NCBI GenBank assembly: GCA_001972305.1
Contig: BDDD01000042.1
Location: 69,880-133,879 of the forward strand
Direction: 5' to 3'
Length of the DNA stretch: 64,000 nucleotides
From: Cephalotus follicularis
Lineage: Eukaryota > Streptophyta > Magnoliopsida > Oxalidales > Cephalotaceae
Shown: piece by piece, positions 23,828 to 34,047 of the stretch
Layout of the letters: every line of letters begins with the position of its first letter
Numbering within the stretch: position 1 is the first letter of the stretch
Position numbers and translations under genes: made by a program
The notes under the pieces: model-generated
Databases searched by the model: none
What the model saw: only the letters and a program-made list of their open reading frames with translations
Told to the model about the DNA's origin: nothing

Positions 23828-25141
23828 ATGCCTAGGACAAAACAACCTGCCAAAAAGAAGGGTGCTTCATCCTCTCAGCCACCGAAATCTGCTAAAAAGC
23901 AGAGGCTTGAGATTAGAGAACCTTCTCCTGACCCTTCTCTTTCGGATTCCGCATCCGAAGAGCAAGTTCCTCTTAGGAATGTAGTTTTTGTTGAAAAAAG
24001 AGTGCTGGGAGGCAGAAATATCGACTTGGATTTCTGTTCCTCCGAGTTTTCTTTCGTTTCCTGGTTAGATGATCTACATCTTCTCCCTCTTGTACAAATT
24101 TCTGACCCCTTTTACATTAAATTGGTCAAGAAATTCTATTCTAACCTTAGGATTGTTTCTAGCCCAAATGAGGAATTTTCACTCTCCTCATCTGTTAAAG
24201 GGCAGAGAATTTTCCTAGATTTTAGAATTCTAGCTTCTATTTTACACATTCCACATACTGGTTTATATGTCTTTGAACACAAGAAATGGCCGGAGGTTGA
24301 GGGTTTTCACCCTAACCAAATTTTGTCTATTCTCTACCCTAATGATCCAAATATCCATCCCAATATGGCATTGACCACCAATAGATTATCTGTGGATCAT
24401 AGGTTACTCCACCATCTTATTGTTCATCAAATTCTACCCACTGGTGGAGGGTATGCAAAGTTGTCAAGGATGCAAGTCTTTCTCATGTGGTGCATCCTTT
24501 CTAAAATTGAGTTTTGTTTTCCTCTCCTCATGCTCAAGACTATGGTTAGAGCTTTCTCACAAAAGAAATCAGTTCTACCTTTTGGCTCTATTCTTACCAA
24601 AGTCTTCCAACATTGTCATATTCGGCTAGAAGGAGAGATAGCAACCAAATTGAAGAAAGAAGACACGTACAACAAGAGTACTTTGAATCGGATGGGGTGG
24701 AAGAAACAGGAAGGGATTTGGACCTATTGCCCCAAAGTGGATCAAGGGCCAAGGATTGCTATTGAAGAACAAGAAGAGAACCCTCCTTGGGAAGCTCAAG
24801 GAGAAGCTGCACCTGCTCAGCCTCAAGCTCAAAGCTCCTCATCCACCACTGATTATGACAGGGTGATGGAGTTCATGCGTTCTCAATTTGTTTCCATGCA
24901 AACCTCGCTTGATGATAAATTTCAACAAGTCAACACGCGGCTCACTAGATTGGAGAACGATCATAAAATACTTCATTCCGACTACGAAAATGTTGATGAC
25001 ACCATCTTCTACGATCTAAAAGTCGTTAAGAGGCGTCTAAAAAGAATGGAACGAAAACTTGCCGACTCCAAGACTATTGATCGTTGCGAAGAGACTTCAG
25101 GCGATGAATCCGAATCCGATGCCCCTCTTGCTGCCTCTTGA
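23828..25141 (+). CDS. SIRE-like ORF3 (plant-transposon-protein-like, coiled-coil end)
   Basis: 437 residues from ATG 23828 (MPRTKQPAKKKG), without stops, between pol and the polypurine tract, where SIRE-lineage elements carry an extra ORF sometimes called env-like. The N-terminus (1-60) is basic then acidic and looks disordered. Residues about 70-300 resemble the 'putative plant transposon protein' domain: FVSWLDDLHLLPLVQISDPFY, GQRIFLDFRILASIL, LDMALTTN-type segment at about 24365, MWCILSKIEFCFP. Residues 330-437 are a Gln/Ser linker and a heptad-like stretch (MQTSLDDKFQQVNTRLTRLE), probably a coiled coil. I see no signal peptide or clear membrane segment, so 'envelope' is not supported. 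Function unknown. It is preserved although pol was lost. Confidence 0.82.
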   Translation: MPRTKQPAKKKGASSSQPPKSAKKQRLEIREPSPDPSLSDSASEEQVPLRNVVFVEKRVLGGRNIDLDFCSSEFSFVSWLDDLHLLPLVQISDPFYIKLVKKFYSNLRIVSSPNEEFSLSSSVKGQRIFLDFRILASILHIPHTGLYVFEHKKWPEVEGFHPNQILSILYPNDPNIHPNMALTTNRLSVDHRLLHHLIVHQILPTGGGYAKLSRMQVFLMWCILSKIEFCFPLLMLKTMVRAFSQKKSVLPFGSILTKVFQHCHIRLEGEIATKLKKEDTYNKSTLNRMGWKKQEGIWTYCPKVDQGPRIAIEEQEENPPWEAQGEAAPAQPQAQSSSSTTDYDRVMEFMRSQFVSMQTSLDDKFQQVNTRLTRLENDHKILHSDYENVDDTIFYDLKVVKRRLKRMERKLADSKTIDRCEETSGDESESDAPLAAS

Positions 25142-25787
25142 TTGCTTGTTGCTGCTGTTTTCTATTTGTTGTTGTTATGTTTCTTGTTGCTAATTTTTGT
25201 TTTTAGTTGTGTTGTAATGAAAACTAAGTGTTTATTTATAATTTTTGTAAGAACAAGTTTGAATTTATGATATTAATGAAATGTTTATGTGTTTATGAAA
25301 TTGTGTTTATGCGATGATGTTTATACAGTTTTATGAATTGTGTTGTATGAATATATATATTTGGTTTATGATATAATTGTGTTGTATAATTGTGTTTTCT
25401 CAATTATTGCCGATATTTTGATTCTAATGCTTATGTTCATATTTTTTCACCCTTGCTTTTATTAAGGGGGAGCTAATGATTTCTGCCTTTTGTAGATCTT
25501 TTTGATGCTATACAAAAAAGGGGGAGAAATGCTAATGGCTCAAAAGAAATATGTTATGTTTTGGGAAAATTATGTTTGGGGAGAAATGCTAATGCTTGAG
25601 TTTATGAATTTTGGGAGAAAAGGCTCAATATGAGAAATTAAGACTAAGTCTCATAACTCATTGCTTATTTGATATTGCATGAACTTATAGTTGCTTACAT
25701 TATAATTTGTCTCTATTGATATTCACTTATATTTTTAAATTGGTATTACTTTAATTTATACCTTTTGAGCAAATTTTTGTCATCATC
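25142..25787 (+). other. SIRE-like 3' untranslated region
   Basis: Noncoding and T-rich, with repeated AAGGGGGAG tracts (about 25465, 25518) that resemble extra polypurine tracts. No ORF with a domain. Confidence 0.75.
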
Positions 25788-25801
25788 AAAAAGGGGGAGA
25801 T
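25788..25801 (+). other. Polypurine tract of the SIRE-like element
   Basis: AAAAAGGGGGAGAT immediately before the 3' LTR start TGTTGACG. Confidence 0.9.
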
Positions 25802-27080
25802 TGTTGACGATTTAGTCTCAATCTTAGTTTTGATGATAACATATTTGCATTTGACAAGTTTACTTAATGTGCAAGAAATTACAAGTTCAAATACCAAAGC
25901 AAAATGCCATCTAAAGAAGAAGACATCGACTCTCAAGAAATGACATCGACGTCCGTACAAGAAGACATCGATCCCTTCTACAAAGACATCGACGTCTTTA
26001 GTGCAAGATCAAAATACAAAGAAGACATCGTCCTTCCAGTTATGACATCGACGTCCGTACCGAAAGACATCGACTACTTTCAAAATGACATCGACGTCTT
26101 TAGTCCCAGAAGCTACTGTACGAAATTGCAATTGAAGACATCGATTCTCTATACAAAGACATCGACGTCAGTACAAAAGACATCGACGCCTTTTAATAGA
26201 CATCGACGCCTTTCTAGAGCTACCTGCATTTTCCTAGAAAATACATCGACTCCCACAGAAGAAGTCGATGTGATGTTCAAAGAGTCAAATGCGGGAGATT
26301 TCCCAGAAAAGACATCGACTCCTTTAAAAAGACATCGACGTCTTTTTAAATGAACAAGACCCGGGAAACCTGGAACGGCTAGTACACGCACTACAAAGGC
26401 TATCAACTACAAAGACATCGACGCCTATTCTAAAGAAGACGACGTCTTTATGTCAGCAGAAGACAAATTCAAAGATTGCAACTACACATTATTAAATCAA
26501 AAGCTTCCATGAATTTATGCAACGGCTACAAATCTATTGTGGCTATAAAAGGAAGATTGAAACCTCAGAAGAAGAACAACAATTTAGAATTATTCACATC
26601 AATCACACAACATCAAGAAATTTCATATTCAAGTATTCTAGTGTGCAAAAAGCTCAAAGTGCTCCATAGTGTTCTAAGAAGCTTCTAAGCTTTACTCTTT
26701 GAGAATATCTGAGTGTTTCATATTGAGAGCTGTATTTTTCATACCTACCTATTTGAGAGGTCATCTTGTAAACACTTTTATCATTACTTGTAAAAGAGGA
26801 GAATCCTCTAAAGGCTTTGAGGTCAAGGTCTTGTGATTGAGGTCAATCACGAAGTTGTAAGGTATAACGAATTGCTGCCTTAATCAATTCGAGATAGTGG
26901 AAACTCAAGGAGCTCCCTTGGGAAAAGTGGACGTAGGCAAGAGTTAGCCGAACCACTCTAAATTTCGGAGAAGTTTTTCTTTCCTTGACTCTTTATATTT
27001 AAAGTTTTTAAATTTTCGATATTTACTTCAATATTCAATTCACCCCCCCCTCTTGTATATTGCAAGAGTGTTTTATTTCA
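25802..27080 (+). repeat. SIRE-like 3' LTR
   Basis: Same edges as the 5' LTR, ending TTTTATTTCA before the GCAAC duplication. The palindrome block is repeated at 25920-26450, and the 149-codon frame is again open (25904-26353). Confidence 0.95.
25920..26450. repeat. GTCGAC palindrome cluster 7 (SIRE-like 3' LTR)
   Basis: Counterpart of cluster 5 with a handful of base differences; most leave the GTCGAC or ATCGAC cores unchanged. Confidence 0.9.
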
Positions 27081-29181
27081 GCAACAATATCCCAACAGTC
27101 CCTGACCGGAGAAGAAGATCATAGGCTTGCAGGGAGTGCACCACCTGCCATGTATTGATACAGAGAACCACAAGTCTTGGGCTTCCACCAGAGGTGTCGA
27201 CTGATCAGTGTCGAACCCAACCCCTGGGAGGCAAGCAGATCACGAACATCAACTGAGGGGCCAGTGAATCACCATAAGGCACCACCCTCGTCGGCAATCG
27301 TGTATGATAACTTCGACGGGAAGGTCAGCGAATCACCACCAGGACCATCTCGCTAGGAATCCCATAGAACATACCATCGTTCACCACGGTCCTCAGTATC
27401 TAGTATCCGTACTCAACATCACATGGTATCAAGCAAAAGTTATGACATACATATAAACAGGATAAACAAGGGGAAATAACACCCAGTACCTCAAGCTCAC
27501 CAGCTCAGAAATCAATATCAACTGAAACGAATATGTCATACAGGGAAGAAAATGACGCCCAGAACAAGACACCACGGAAGGAATAGCATAAAAACAGAGG
27601 ACAGACATACAGCTTAAGACTCTCTACTATTTCAAGAATAGAGAAAGGAATGTCTCACTTACCACTTATCCGCACCTCTTCCTATGGCTCAAGATCAACG
27701 TTCGGCTCCTCAGCTACAAGAAGAAAGAACACAGACTTAGCACAGTCTATAACAAAAACAGAGGGAAAACATGCATGTAACCTTCAATGCATGATCGCCT
27801 CCCCGGATCATCATCCTGACCATCCGCAACGCTCAACATTCCACCATGGAGCATCACGATCACCACCGCCATCTCTGACTCCACCGTAAAAGGGAGGGTT
27901 GTACGCACGTTGTCAAACAAACAGAGGAAGGAAGACGAAGAAGGAAGAGCTTACCTTAACGGGCTCAAGGCTCTCGTTCTTCAAGCAAAACTCATCTTCG
28001 CCAAAGGAAAACTTCAAAAGGAAAGAAGAAGAAAGAAGAAAGCATAGAGAACTTACACCTCTCTCAACTATCACTTCTTCTGGCACAACAACGGCTCTTC
28101 CAACTGCCTATACTGTCTTGATGTGGGGTGGTTGTGTACTTGACAAGACAGAACACTGAAATCCCTTACACAACCTGCCACACCCACGTGCAAACAACCT
28201 CACACACATTGTCGCCAAAACGCATATGGCACCAGCCAAAACCGAAGCCAAACAACACCAAGCCAAACCAAGCCAAGGCCCAAACTCTTCTTATCCAAAA
28301 GAAAAATTCTAAGTCCCAAACAACAAAGTACAATACCCAAAATTGGACCTGGGTCGTTACACATGTGATCAAAAATTGGATCCATAAAACAGTGAGAGAC
28401 GTCGTAGACTGATCACACCGCTACAGATAGTGTCATGTCCCCATCCCAGGCCTGCGACATGCCTATGGTACCCCCATAGGTGGTTCAGATCTATTCTCAG
28501 TATTTCAAAAATAATGACTTTATCAAAAACCATTTCAAATATTGATTTACTCCAAAATCATTTCAAAACATATACTTTTCCGAACATATCCAAAATCTTT
28601 ATCATATCCGTAAAAATATCAACATACTTTCAAAATTGAAAGTCATGCTCATTTAATTCCACAAATAATTAAAAAGTTGACACTAATAAAATCTGAATTT
28701 ATTTAAATAAATCCGAAAAAGATATCCGAGAACAAAAATATATCCATACTAAAAAACAAAAATGAATTCATTTAGATAAAAATAAGAGGGAGATAACTGA
28801 AATTATTCATACTGTATTCATAAACCAAAGCTGATTTTATTCCAATAAAACCGAAGTAAGGTAATCAAAGACGAAGAATCCGTAACTTATTCATAAAATA
28901 ACTTTTTACACTAATAAAATAAATATGAGGGTATCAAGGAACAAAACATCCGTATTTCATTCACTAAAAGCATAACCAAATTTATTTAAATAAACCCGAT
29001 GGAGAAATCCAAGAAAGAAGAATTCGTACTGTAGCCGCTCAAAACTAAGCAATCACAAGAACGAACCAACAATTACGTACAGAATCACCTTAACCTTCAC
29101 CACATATGTTTTGAAACCCTAAACATACAAACCCAATTCGTATTACAACTCAACAGACATTGATAACAAAAATCCAGGAGA

Positions 29182-29450
29182 AAGCGTCGAAGTTGGTAAA
29201 AGTGTCAACTCTACTCAGCCTAAGCGTCGACGTTTTTCAAGAAACCGGCTACGTTTTCATGAGTTAAAACTAACATTTTGGGGGAACAGGCGTCGACAGT
29301 TTACTATAACAAAGGACATGGCGTCGATGCTTAACATTAACAAAATAAAACAAATACCTCAAAGCGTCGACAAAAGCGTAACAAAACACGACAAAAGCAT
29401 CGACGGTAAGGACATAAGCGTCGATAGGAAATGAAAAAAGTCGACGCTTA
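29182..29450. repeat. GTCGAC palindrome cluster 8 (X LTR, GCTT arms)
   Basis: AAAGCGTCGAAG, TAAGCGTCGACGTTTTTC, GGCGTCGACAG, GGCGTCGATGCTTAA, AAAGCGTCGAC, AAGCATCGACGG, AAGCGTCGATAGG, AAGTCGACGCTTAAG. In the reverse orientation of X this is the middle of the LTR. Confidence 0.85.
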
Positions 29451-30039
29451 AGACGAACAAGACGATAAAAACAGTTGCAGAAATCCAGTTTTCTTAAACG
29501 TAAATCATAATGCAAGTTCTAAGACATGGCTTTTATGATTGAAAAATACTAGTATATCATTTCAATGCATAAACATACTAATTTACAGGTTGCATATATC
29601 AAGAACAACCTTTAAAAATAAGTTCTTTGGAATTGTATTGTATAAGACAGTTTCATGAACTAAAAATGGAGTTTTTAACAATATATAAACTTATATTCAG
29701 TAAAAACAGTAATATATGACAGTGGAGGAATCAGTAGCATGGCATACCTTCAAAAGATGAGAAAACAGTGGAGAGAACACTGGCCAAAATGATGACCGCT
29801 CTGGTTTTGAAAATGCAGGTGGTGTTGAAACAATGCAGTGATAGAGTTTAAAAAGAGATGATGAAATCTGAAGTTTAATGGTAAAACGTGTATTTTAATG
29901 ACAAAATTGGGTGGATGAGAACCTTCCTTATGAGCAGAAAACGCGTCAAACATTAAAGGAAAATCAGATAAACGGATATGGCAAAAAATCCCCTTTCCAA
30001 AACTAAGCCACCGTCCAAACACAAATAAGAAAAACTGTT

Positions 30040-30198
30040 AAAGCGTCGATGGTAAAGCGAAAGTGTCGGTGCTTAACCCTTTAATGCAAAAGCTTCGATA
30101 TCTAATGCACAAGCGTCGATGTGATACACCTCTATAGAAACGATAAAACCACAACGCTAAGGCGTCGACGCTTAAGACAAAGGCGTCGACGCTTAACG
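30040..30198. repeat. GTCGAC palindrome cluster 9 (X LTR, 5' block)
   Basis: AAGCGTCGATGG, AAGTGTCGGTGCTTAA, AAGCGTCGATGTG and two tandem near-perfect copies of AAGGCGTCGACGCTTAA at about 30169-30195. Confidence 0.87.
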
Positions 30199-30335
30199 CC
30201 CTGAACAGAAAATGGACATAGTTCTCAAAACAAAATCAAACGGTCCGAAAAAAATACATAACACATATAACAAGTGACATAAACATAACATATGACGATA
30301 AACACTTAGGCAACAAATCGGGATATTACAAATAT

Positions 30336-31730
30336 CCTCAAGATCTAAAAGACCAACAATTTCTAGTGATTATATTGTATATCTCCAAAAGTGTGACTTT
30401 GATGTTGGACCTAAGAATGATGTAGCTTTGTTTTCTAAAGCTACGAGCGGAGAACATTCCACATTATGGTATGATGCCATGAAGGAAAAGATGGAATCCA
30501 TGGCTAATAACCAAGTCTCGAATCTCATTGATTTACCAGAAGGAGCTAAGGTCATTGGCTATAAATGAGTCTACAAGACCAAAAGAGGTTCATCTGGTAA
30601 TATTGAACGATATAAGACTAGACTTGTAGCTAAGGGTTTCACTAAAAAAGAAGGCATCGATTACCATGAAACCTTTTCTTAGTTTCCAAGAAGGATTCAT
30701 TTAGAATTATCATGGCTTTGGTAGCTCACTTTGATTTTGAGCTACACCAAACGGATATGAAAACCACATTCTTAAATGGATCTCTTGAAGAAGAGGTATA
30801 CATGAATCAACCTGAAGGTTTCTCTTCTGATAATGGAAGTCACTTAGTGTGCAAGCTTAAGAAATCTATATATGGGCTAAAGCAAGGCTCCCATAAGTGG
30901 TATATGAAATTCAATGATGTTATAACTTCATGTGGTTTTACGGATAATATCGTTGATCAATGCATATACCTTAAATTCAGTGGGAGCAAATACATTATAT
31001 TGATCCCATATGTATATGACATTTTACTTGCAAATAATGACTTCAGTTTGCTACATGAGGCAAAGCGATTTCTCACACAAAACTTTGAAATGAAGGATTT
31101 GGGTTAAGCCTTTTATGTTATTGGCATAGAGATTCACAGAGACAGAAATCAAAAGACATTAGGACTGTCTCAAAAGGCCTACGTTGATAAAGTTTTGACG
31201 GAATTTAGGATGAGTAGTTGTTCTCCTTCTGTAGCACCTGTTGTCAAAGAGGATTTTTTCAATGATAATCAATGTCCCCAGAATTCATTGGAAAAAGGAA
31301 GGGGATGAAAGGGAAACCTTATGCTTCAGCACTATGTAGCCTTATGCATACAATGATTTGTACAAGACTAGACATTGCATTTATAGTAGGAGTTTCAAGC
31401 TGATACCAAGGCAATCTAGGCGGAGTACACTAGACAATTGCTAAAAGGGTTATGGGGTATTTGCAAGGAACTAAGAACTACATGCTTACATACAAGCATA
31501 CTGATCATTTGGAAGTGGTTGGATATTCAAATGCGGACCATGCTAGATGCACAGACATTAGAAGGTCTTCTTCAGGATACACTTTCCCTCTTGTTGGAGG
31601 TGCTGTATCTTGGAGAAGTGTCAAACAGTCCATTGTTTCTTCATCCACGATAGAGTCATAATTTAATGCTTGCCCTGAAGCAACGTCACAGGCTCTTTGG
31701 TTAAAGAAATTTTATCACAGGCCTTAGAGT
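30336..31730 (+). pseudogene. pol: copia-A pol, reverse transcriptase and RNase H
   Basis: Resumes immediately after the X target duplication with the linker before RT, then EHSTLWYDAMKEKMESM, the RT start ([18 protein letters not shown]-like segment), HFDFELHQTDMKTTFLNG (first catalytic Asp present) and SIYGLKQGSHKWY. The YVDD motif has become YVYD (TAT codon 31015-31017), losing a catalytic Asp. RNase H is recognisable (GYLQGTKNYM, GYSNADHAR, SSSGYTF, SWRSVKQ); the first catalytic Asp is Asn (YSN). Stops and frameshifts occur at about 30570, 30680, 31107 and repeatedly from 31310 to 31730. Not functional. Confidence 0.9.
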
Positions 31731-32364
31731 TGTTGACTCTATTTTAAAGCCATTGAGAATTTATTGTGATAATTTAGTTGCAATGTTCTATTCTAAGAAC
31801 AATTAAAGTGGAATCAAAAGCAAACATATTGGCATAAAGTATATGGTTGTTAGAGATCGTATGAAAGAGAGTGATATTTCTATTAAGCACATAAGTAGTG
31901 AGCTGATGGTTGTGGATCTTTTAATTTTAGGTTTATCGGTAAATTTATTTAAGTATCACGTGTAACGTATGAGACTTATTAGTTTATTTGATGTTTTATC
32001 TTCGCTTGTTATTCACTTATGTATCCATGTTCATGAACACATCTGGTTTTATTTAAGTAAGACAATATTTGTTTTGTCCACATGAATTGTTTGTCTTATA
32101 TGAAGTCCGTTGGGACCTATTTAGTGGACCCTGAATGACATACGGTAATGGTCAAATATTTAAAGTATTCAATAGAAACTATTGTGCATTATAATACATG
32201 GAAGCGAGTGTTCATAATATAAAGCATGATCGCCATGATTCATGAATTGAGAATTTCTATGTGAGTACAATGTATGCATAACTAGATGGTTTGAGTACTA
32301 TTATGTTTGGCCACCTACAGTACCAATCACCCTTAATTATTTCAGTTGCGTGTTGTGGGGCAAG
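31731..32364 (+). pseudogene. copia-A RNase H tail and 3' untranslated region
   Basis: 31740-31960 still shows the RNase H end (YCDNLVAMFYSKN, SKHIGIKY). From about 31966 it is noncoding, ending in TTGTGGGGCAAG (32353-32364), the probable polypurine tract. Confidence 0.75.
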
Positions 32365-32464
32365 TGTGAGAATGTAAGATATATAACATTAATGTAAGAT
32401 ATATAATATCCCTTTAATTATGGCCCAACACACTATCCATTTACTTAAATGCTAATTAAGTGGT
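32365..32464 (+). repeat. copia-A 3' LTR, first piece
   Basis: Begins TGTGAGAATG after the tract, with a duplicated TAAGATATATAA motif. It stops at the Tekay-2 target duplication GTGGT (32460-32464). The LTR continues at 40762-40969 and 53704-about 53906, about 510 bases in all. Confidence 0.75.
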
Positions 32465-33943
32465 TGTAACGCCCGGTATTTTCCTGAATGTAATAATTCC
32501 ATTTATGATGTAATCCTTAAACTTGATTTAATGAGAATGTCGAGTTTTGAACTCAAAAGATGCTTGCAAACCCTACTTATGACTTTGGTAATGGAATGTG
32601 TATGTTAAAGCTTGAAACGGTGTTGTTTTGGCAAAAAGACATCGACGTCTTTTCGAAAGACGTCGACGCCTATTGAAACCAGGGTACACGTGAATGAAGG
32701 GACATGTGCGTCGACATGGGGAGAAGGCATCGACACCTTCTTACGAAAGGAGAAAAGACATCGACGTCTAAGGAAAGACGTCGACGCCTTTGTAAGAATG
32801 GCCATCACGTTCTTCATCGGCAGAGTAACATGCAAAGGGGAATTGTTTAGAGGCTTTACCTAATGCCTTTTCAAGTGCGTTTCGACGTGTTGAGCATGCT
32901 AGTGTACTGACCAGGAGCACTAAAACCTACCCTCACATGGAACATGCAAGGAATTATGCCATCCTAACATGCAACCTGCAAAAGGGAAGAATAGAAAATA
33001 AAAAGAAATGCAGAAAACTTGGAAGTGGGAGAGATCTCGGGAGTGGCTGTTAAATGACAGAAGAAAGGTGTTAGGTGGGAGAAATCTGCATAAGAACGAC
33101 CCTCCCCACTTACCTCTCTCGTTTTGTAACACCAGAAGAGAGAGAAGGAATAAAACAGTGGGTGTGTGCCATTATTGAGCTTGGACCTTGGAACCACTGG
33201 TGCAGCTACGGGACGAACCTAGAGAGGCTGCTGTGACCTATTTGGATACTTAAAGAGGTGGACTTTCTGGTTCCTAAGAGTAAGAGTGCATGACGTTGGG
33301 GCCAGGAGGTGGCGACGGTCATGACGTTTGGCTTGTCTGGTTCCTTTTGGGAACATATTTCTTGTTTGTGCTGATGTAACCTATGAGTTATACTTGTACT
33401 GAGATCATACATATATTTTTATATATGAAAGTATATTTACTTGGAAACTACATGTCATACTGCATCATTATGCATTCATTCATGATACTCATTACCTTAT
33501 GACCTGAACTGTATTTATGAGTTTATTCACTTAGCCGAGTGAGGACAAAGGCTAACCCCTACTGTAACAGATTGATGGAGTGGTCTTGTCATGGAGCATG
33601 CAGGGAGATTTAAAGAGAAGACTTCTTATCTTCCTGTTTATGTATTTAGGTTATTGAACATTTATTATGTTATTCGGATTTTGTAACAAAATGGTATTTG
33701 TTCTCTCGCACTGTACTGTATTATTTCACGCTCCGTTTTGGGCAATCAACTGTTACGTCTGGATTATCGGGCATCACGTAGTATGGGATGCGTGATGTGT
33801 TTTTGTATTCGGCTCATTTATGTTGTTGTTGCTTCCGCCATCGAAAGTTTTAAATTATTGGTATTTTGCATGAGCTGGATTATGTTATGTTGGTTGCCTC
33901 ACCACTTTATATGTTGTCTTAATTTGGAAAACGGGGTGTGACA
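32465..33943 (+). repeat. Tekay-2 5' LTR with a 1.3-kb internal deletion
   Basis: TGTAACGCCCGG to GGGGTGTGACA. Compared with the 3' LTR, the sequence jumps at about 33272 from GGTTCCTAA (3' LTR about 38778) to GAGTAAGAGTGCATG (3' LTR about 40093). The second palindrome block and the hairpin array are lost. Confidence 0.92.
32636..32793. repeat. GTCGAC palindrome cluster 10 (Tekay-2 5' LTR)
   Basis: AAAGACATCGACGTCTTTTC, AAAGACGTCGACGCC, TGCGTCGACATGG, GGCATCGACACC, AAAGACATCGACGTCT, AAAGACGTCGACGCCTTTG. Full 18-base palindromes are better preserved than in Tekay-1. Confidence 0.9.
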
Positions 33944-33946
33944 ACG

Positions 33947-33960
33947 TGGTATCAGAGCAT
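33947..33960 (+). other. Primer binding site of Tekay-2
   Basis: TGGTATCAGAGCAT three bases after the LTR, same spacing as in Tekay-1. Confidence 0.92.
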
Positions 33961-34047
33961 ATTCCATATATGCTGAGCTGGGATAAGTTTCTCGGAAATT
34001 AAGTAAATTGTTTCCTAATGATTTTGTCATTCCATATAGGAAACAGA

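Larger units (their letters stand above)
20800..27080 (+). mobile_element. SIRE-like Ty1/copia element, pol-deleted, with intact ORF3
   Basis: Flanked by a perfect 5-bp target duplication GCAAC (20795-20799 and 27081-27085). LTRs 20800-22077 and 25802-27080 (1278 and 1279 bases) differ at only a few percent of positions by eye. Content: primer site, gag, the last part of RNase H, a long untranslated segment, ORF3, polypurine tract. Protease, integrase and RT are missing, so the element depends on others for movement. It is one of the youngest-looking insertions here. Confidence 0.95.
19459..28361 (-). mobile_element. X2: reverse solo LTR inserted in X, holding the SIRE-like element
   Basis: Plus-strand right end GGGTCGTTACA (reverse LTR start TGTAACGACCC); left edge TCCCAAAACACCC. 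Flanks are identical: CATGT at 19454-19458 and 28362-28366. The edges were placed by comparing X with Z, which lacks this block. Without the SIRE-like element it is about 2.6 kb. It has splice-site-like signals in reverse near 27655-27735 and no coding domain. The left terminal dinucleotide is not canonical. Confidence 0.72.
17564..30330 (-). mobile_element. X: reverse solo LTR inserted in copia-A pol, with nested insertions
   Basis: Plus-strand ends TGTAACACCCCC and GGGATATTACA, flanked by AAGAT (17559-17563) and AATAT (30331-30335), one mismatch. Without X2 and the SIRE-like solo LTR it is about 2.8 kb. Its reverse complement is homologous and colinear with solo LTR Z: 28380-28500 matches 52540-52680, 19320-19440 matches 52680-52830, and 18790-18960 matches 53280-53410. 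No coding domain of its own, so a solo LTR. Confidence 0.82.

Noticed and set aside
23828..25141. Envelope protein
   Set aside because: No signal peptide, no clear transmembrane segment; it resembles a plant transposon protein domain with a coiled coil.
27650..28412. Host genes on either strand
   Set aside because: Overlapping short ORFs in several frames, no domain, inside solo LTRs X2 and X.
28433..30330. Separate LTR starting TGTCATGTCCCC at 28433
   Set aside because: The flanks on both sides of this point align continuously with Z (52540-52680), so it is not an element edge.
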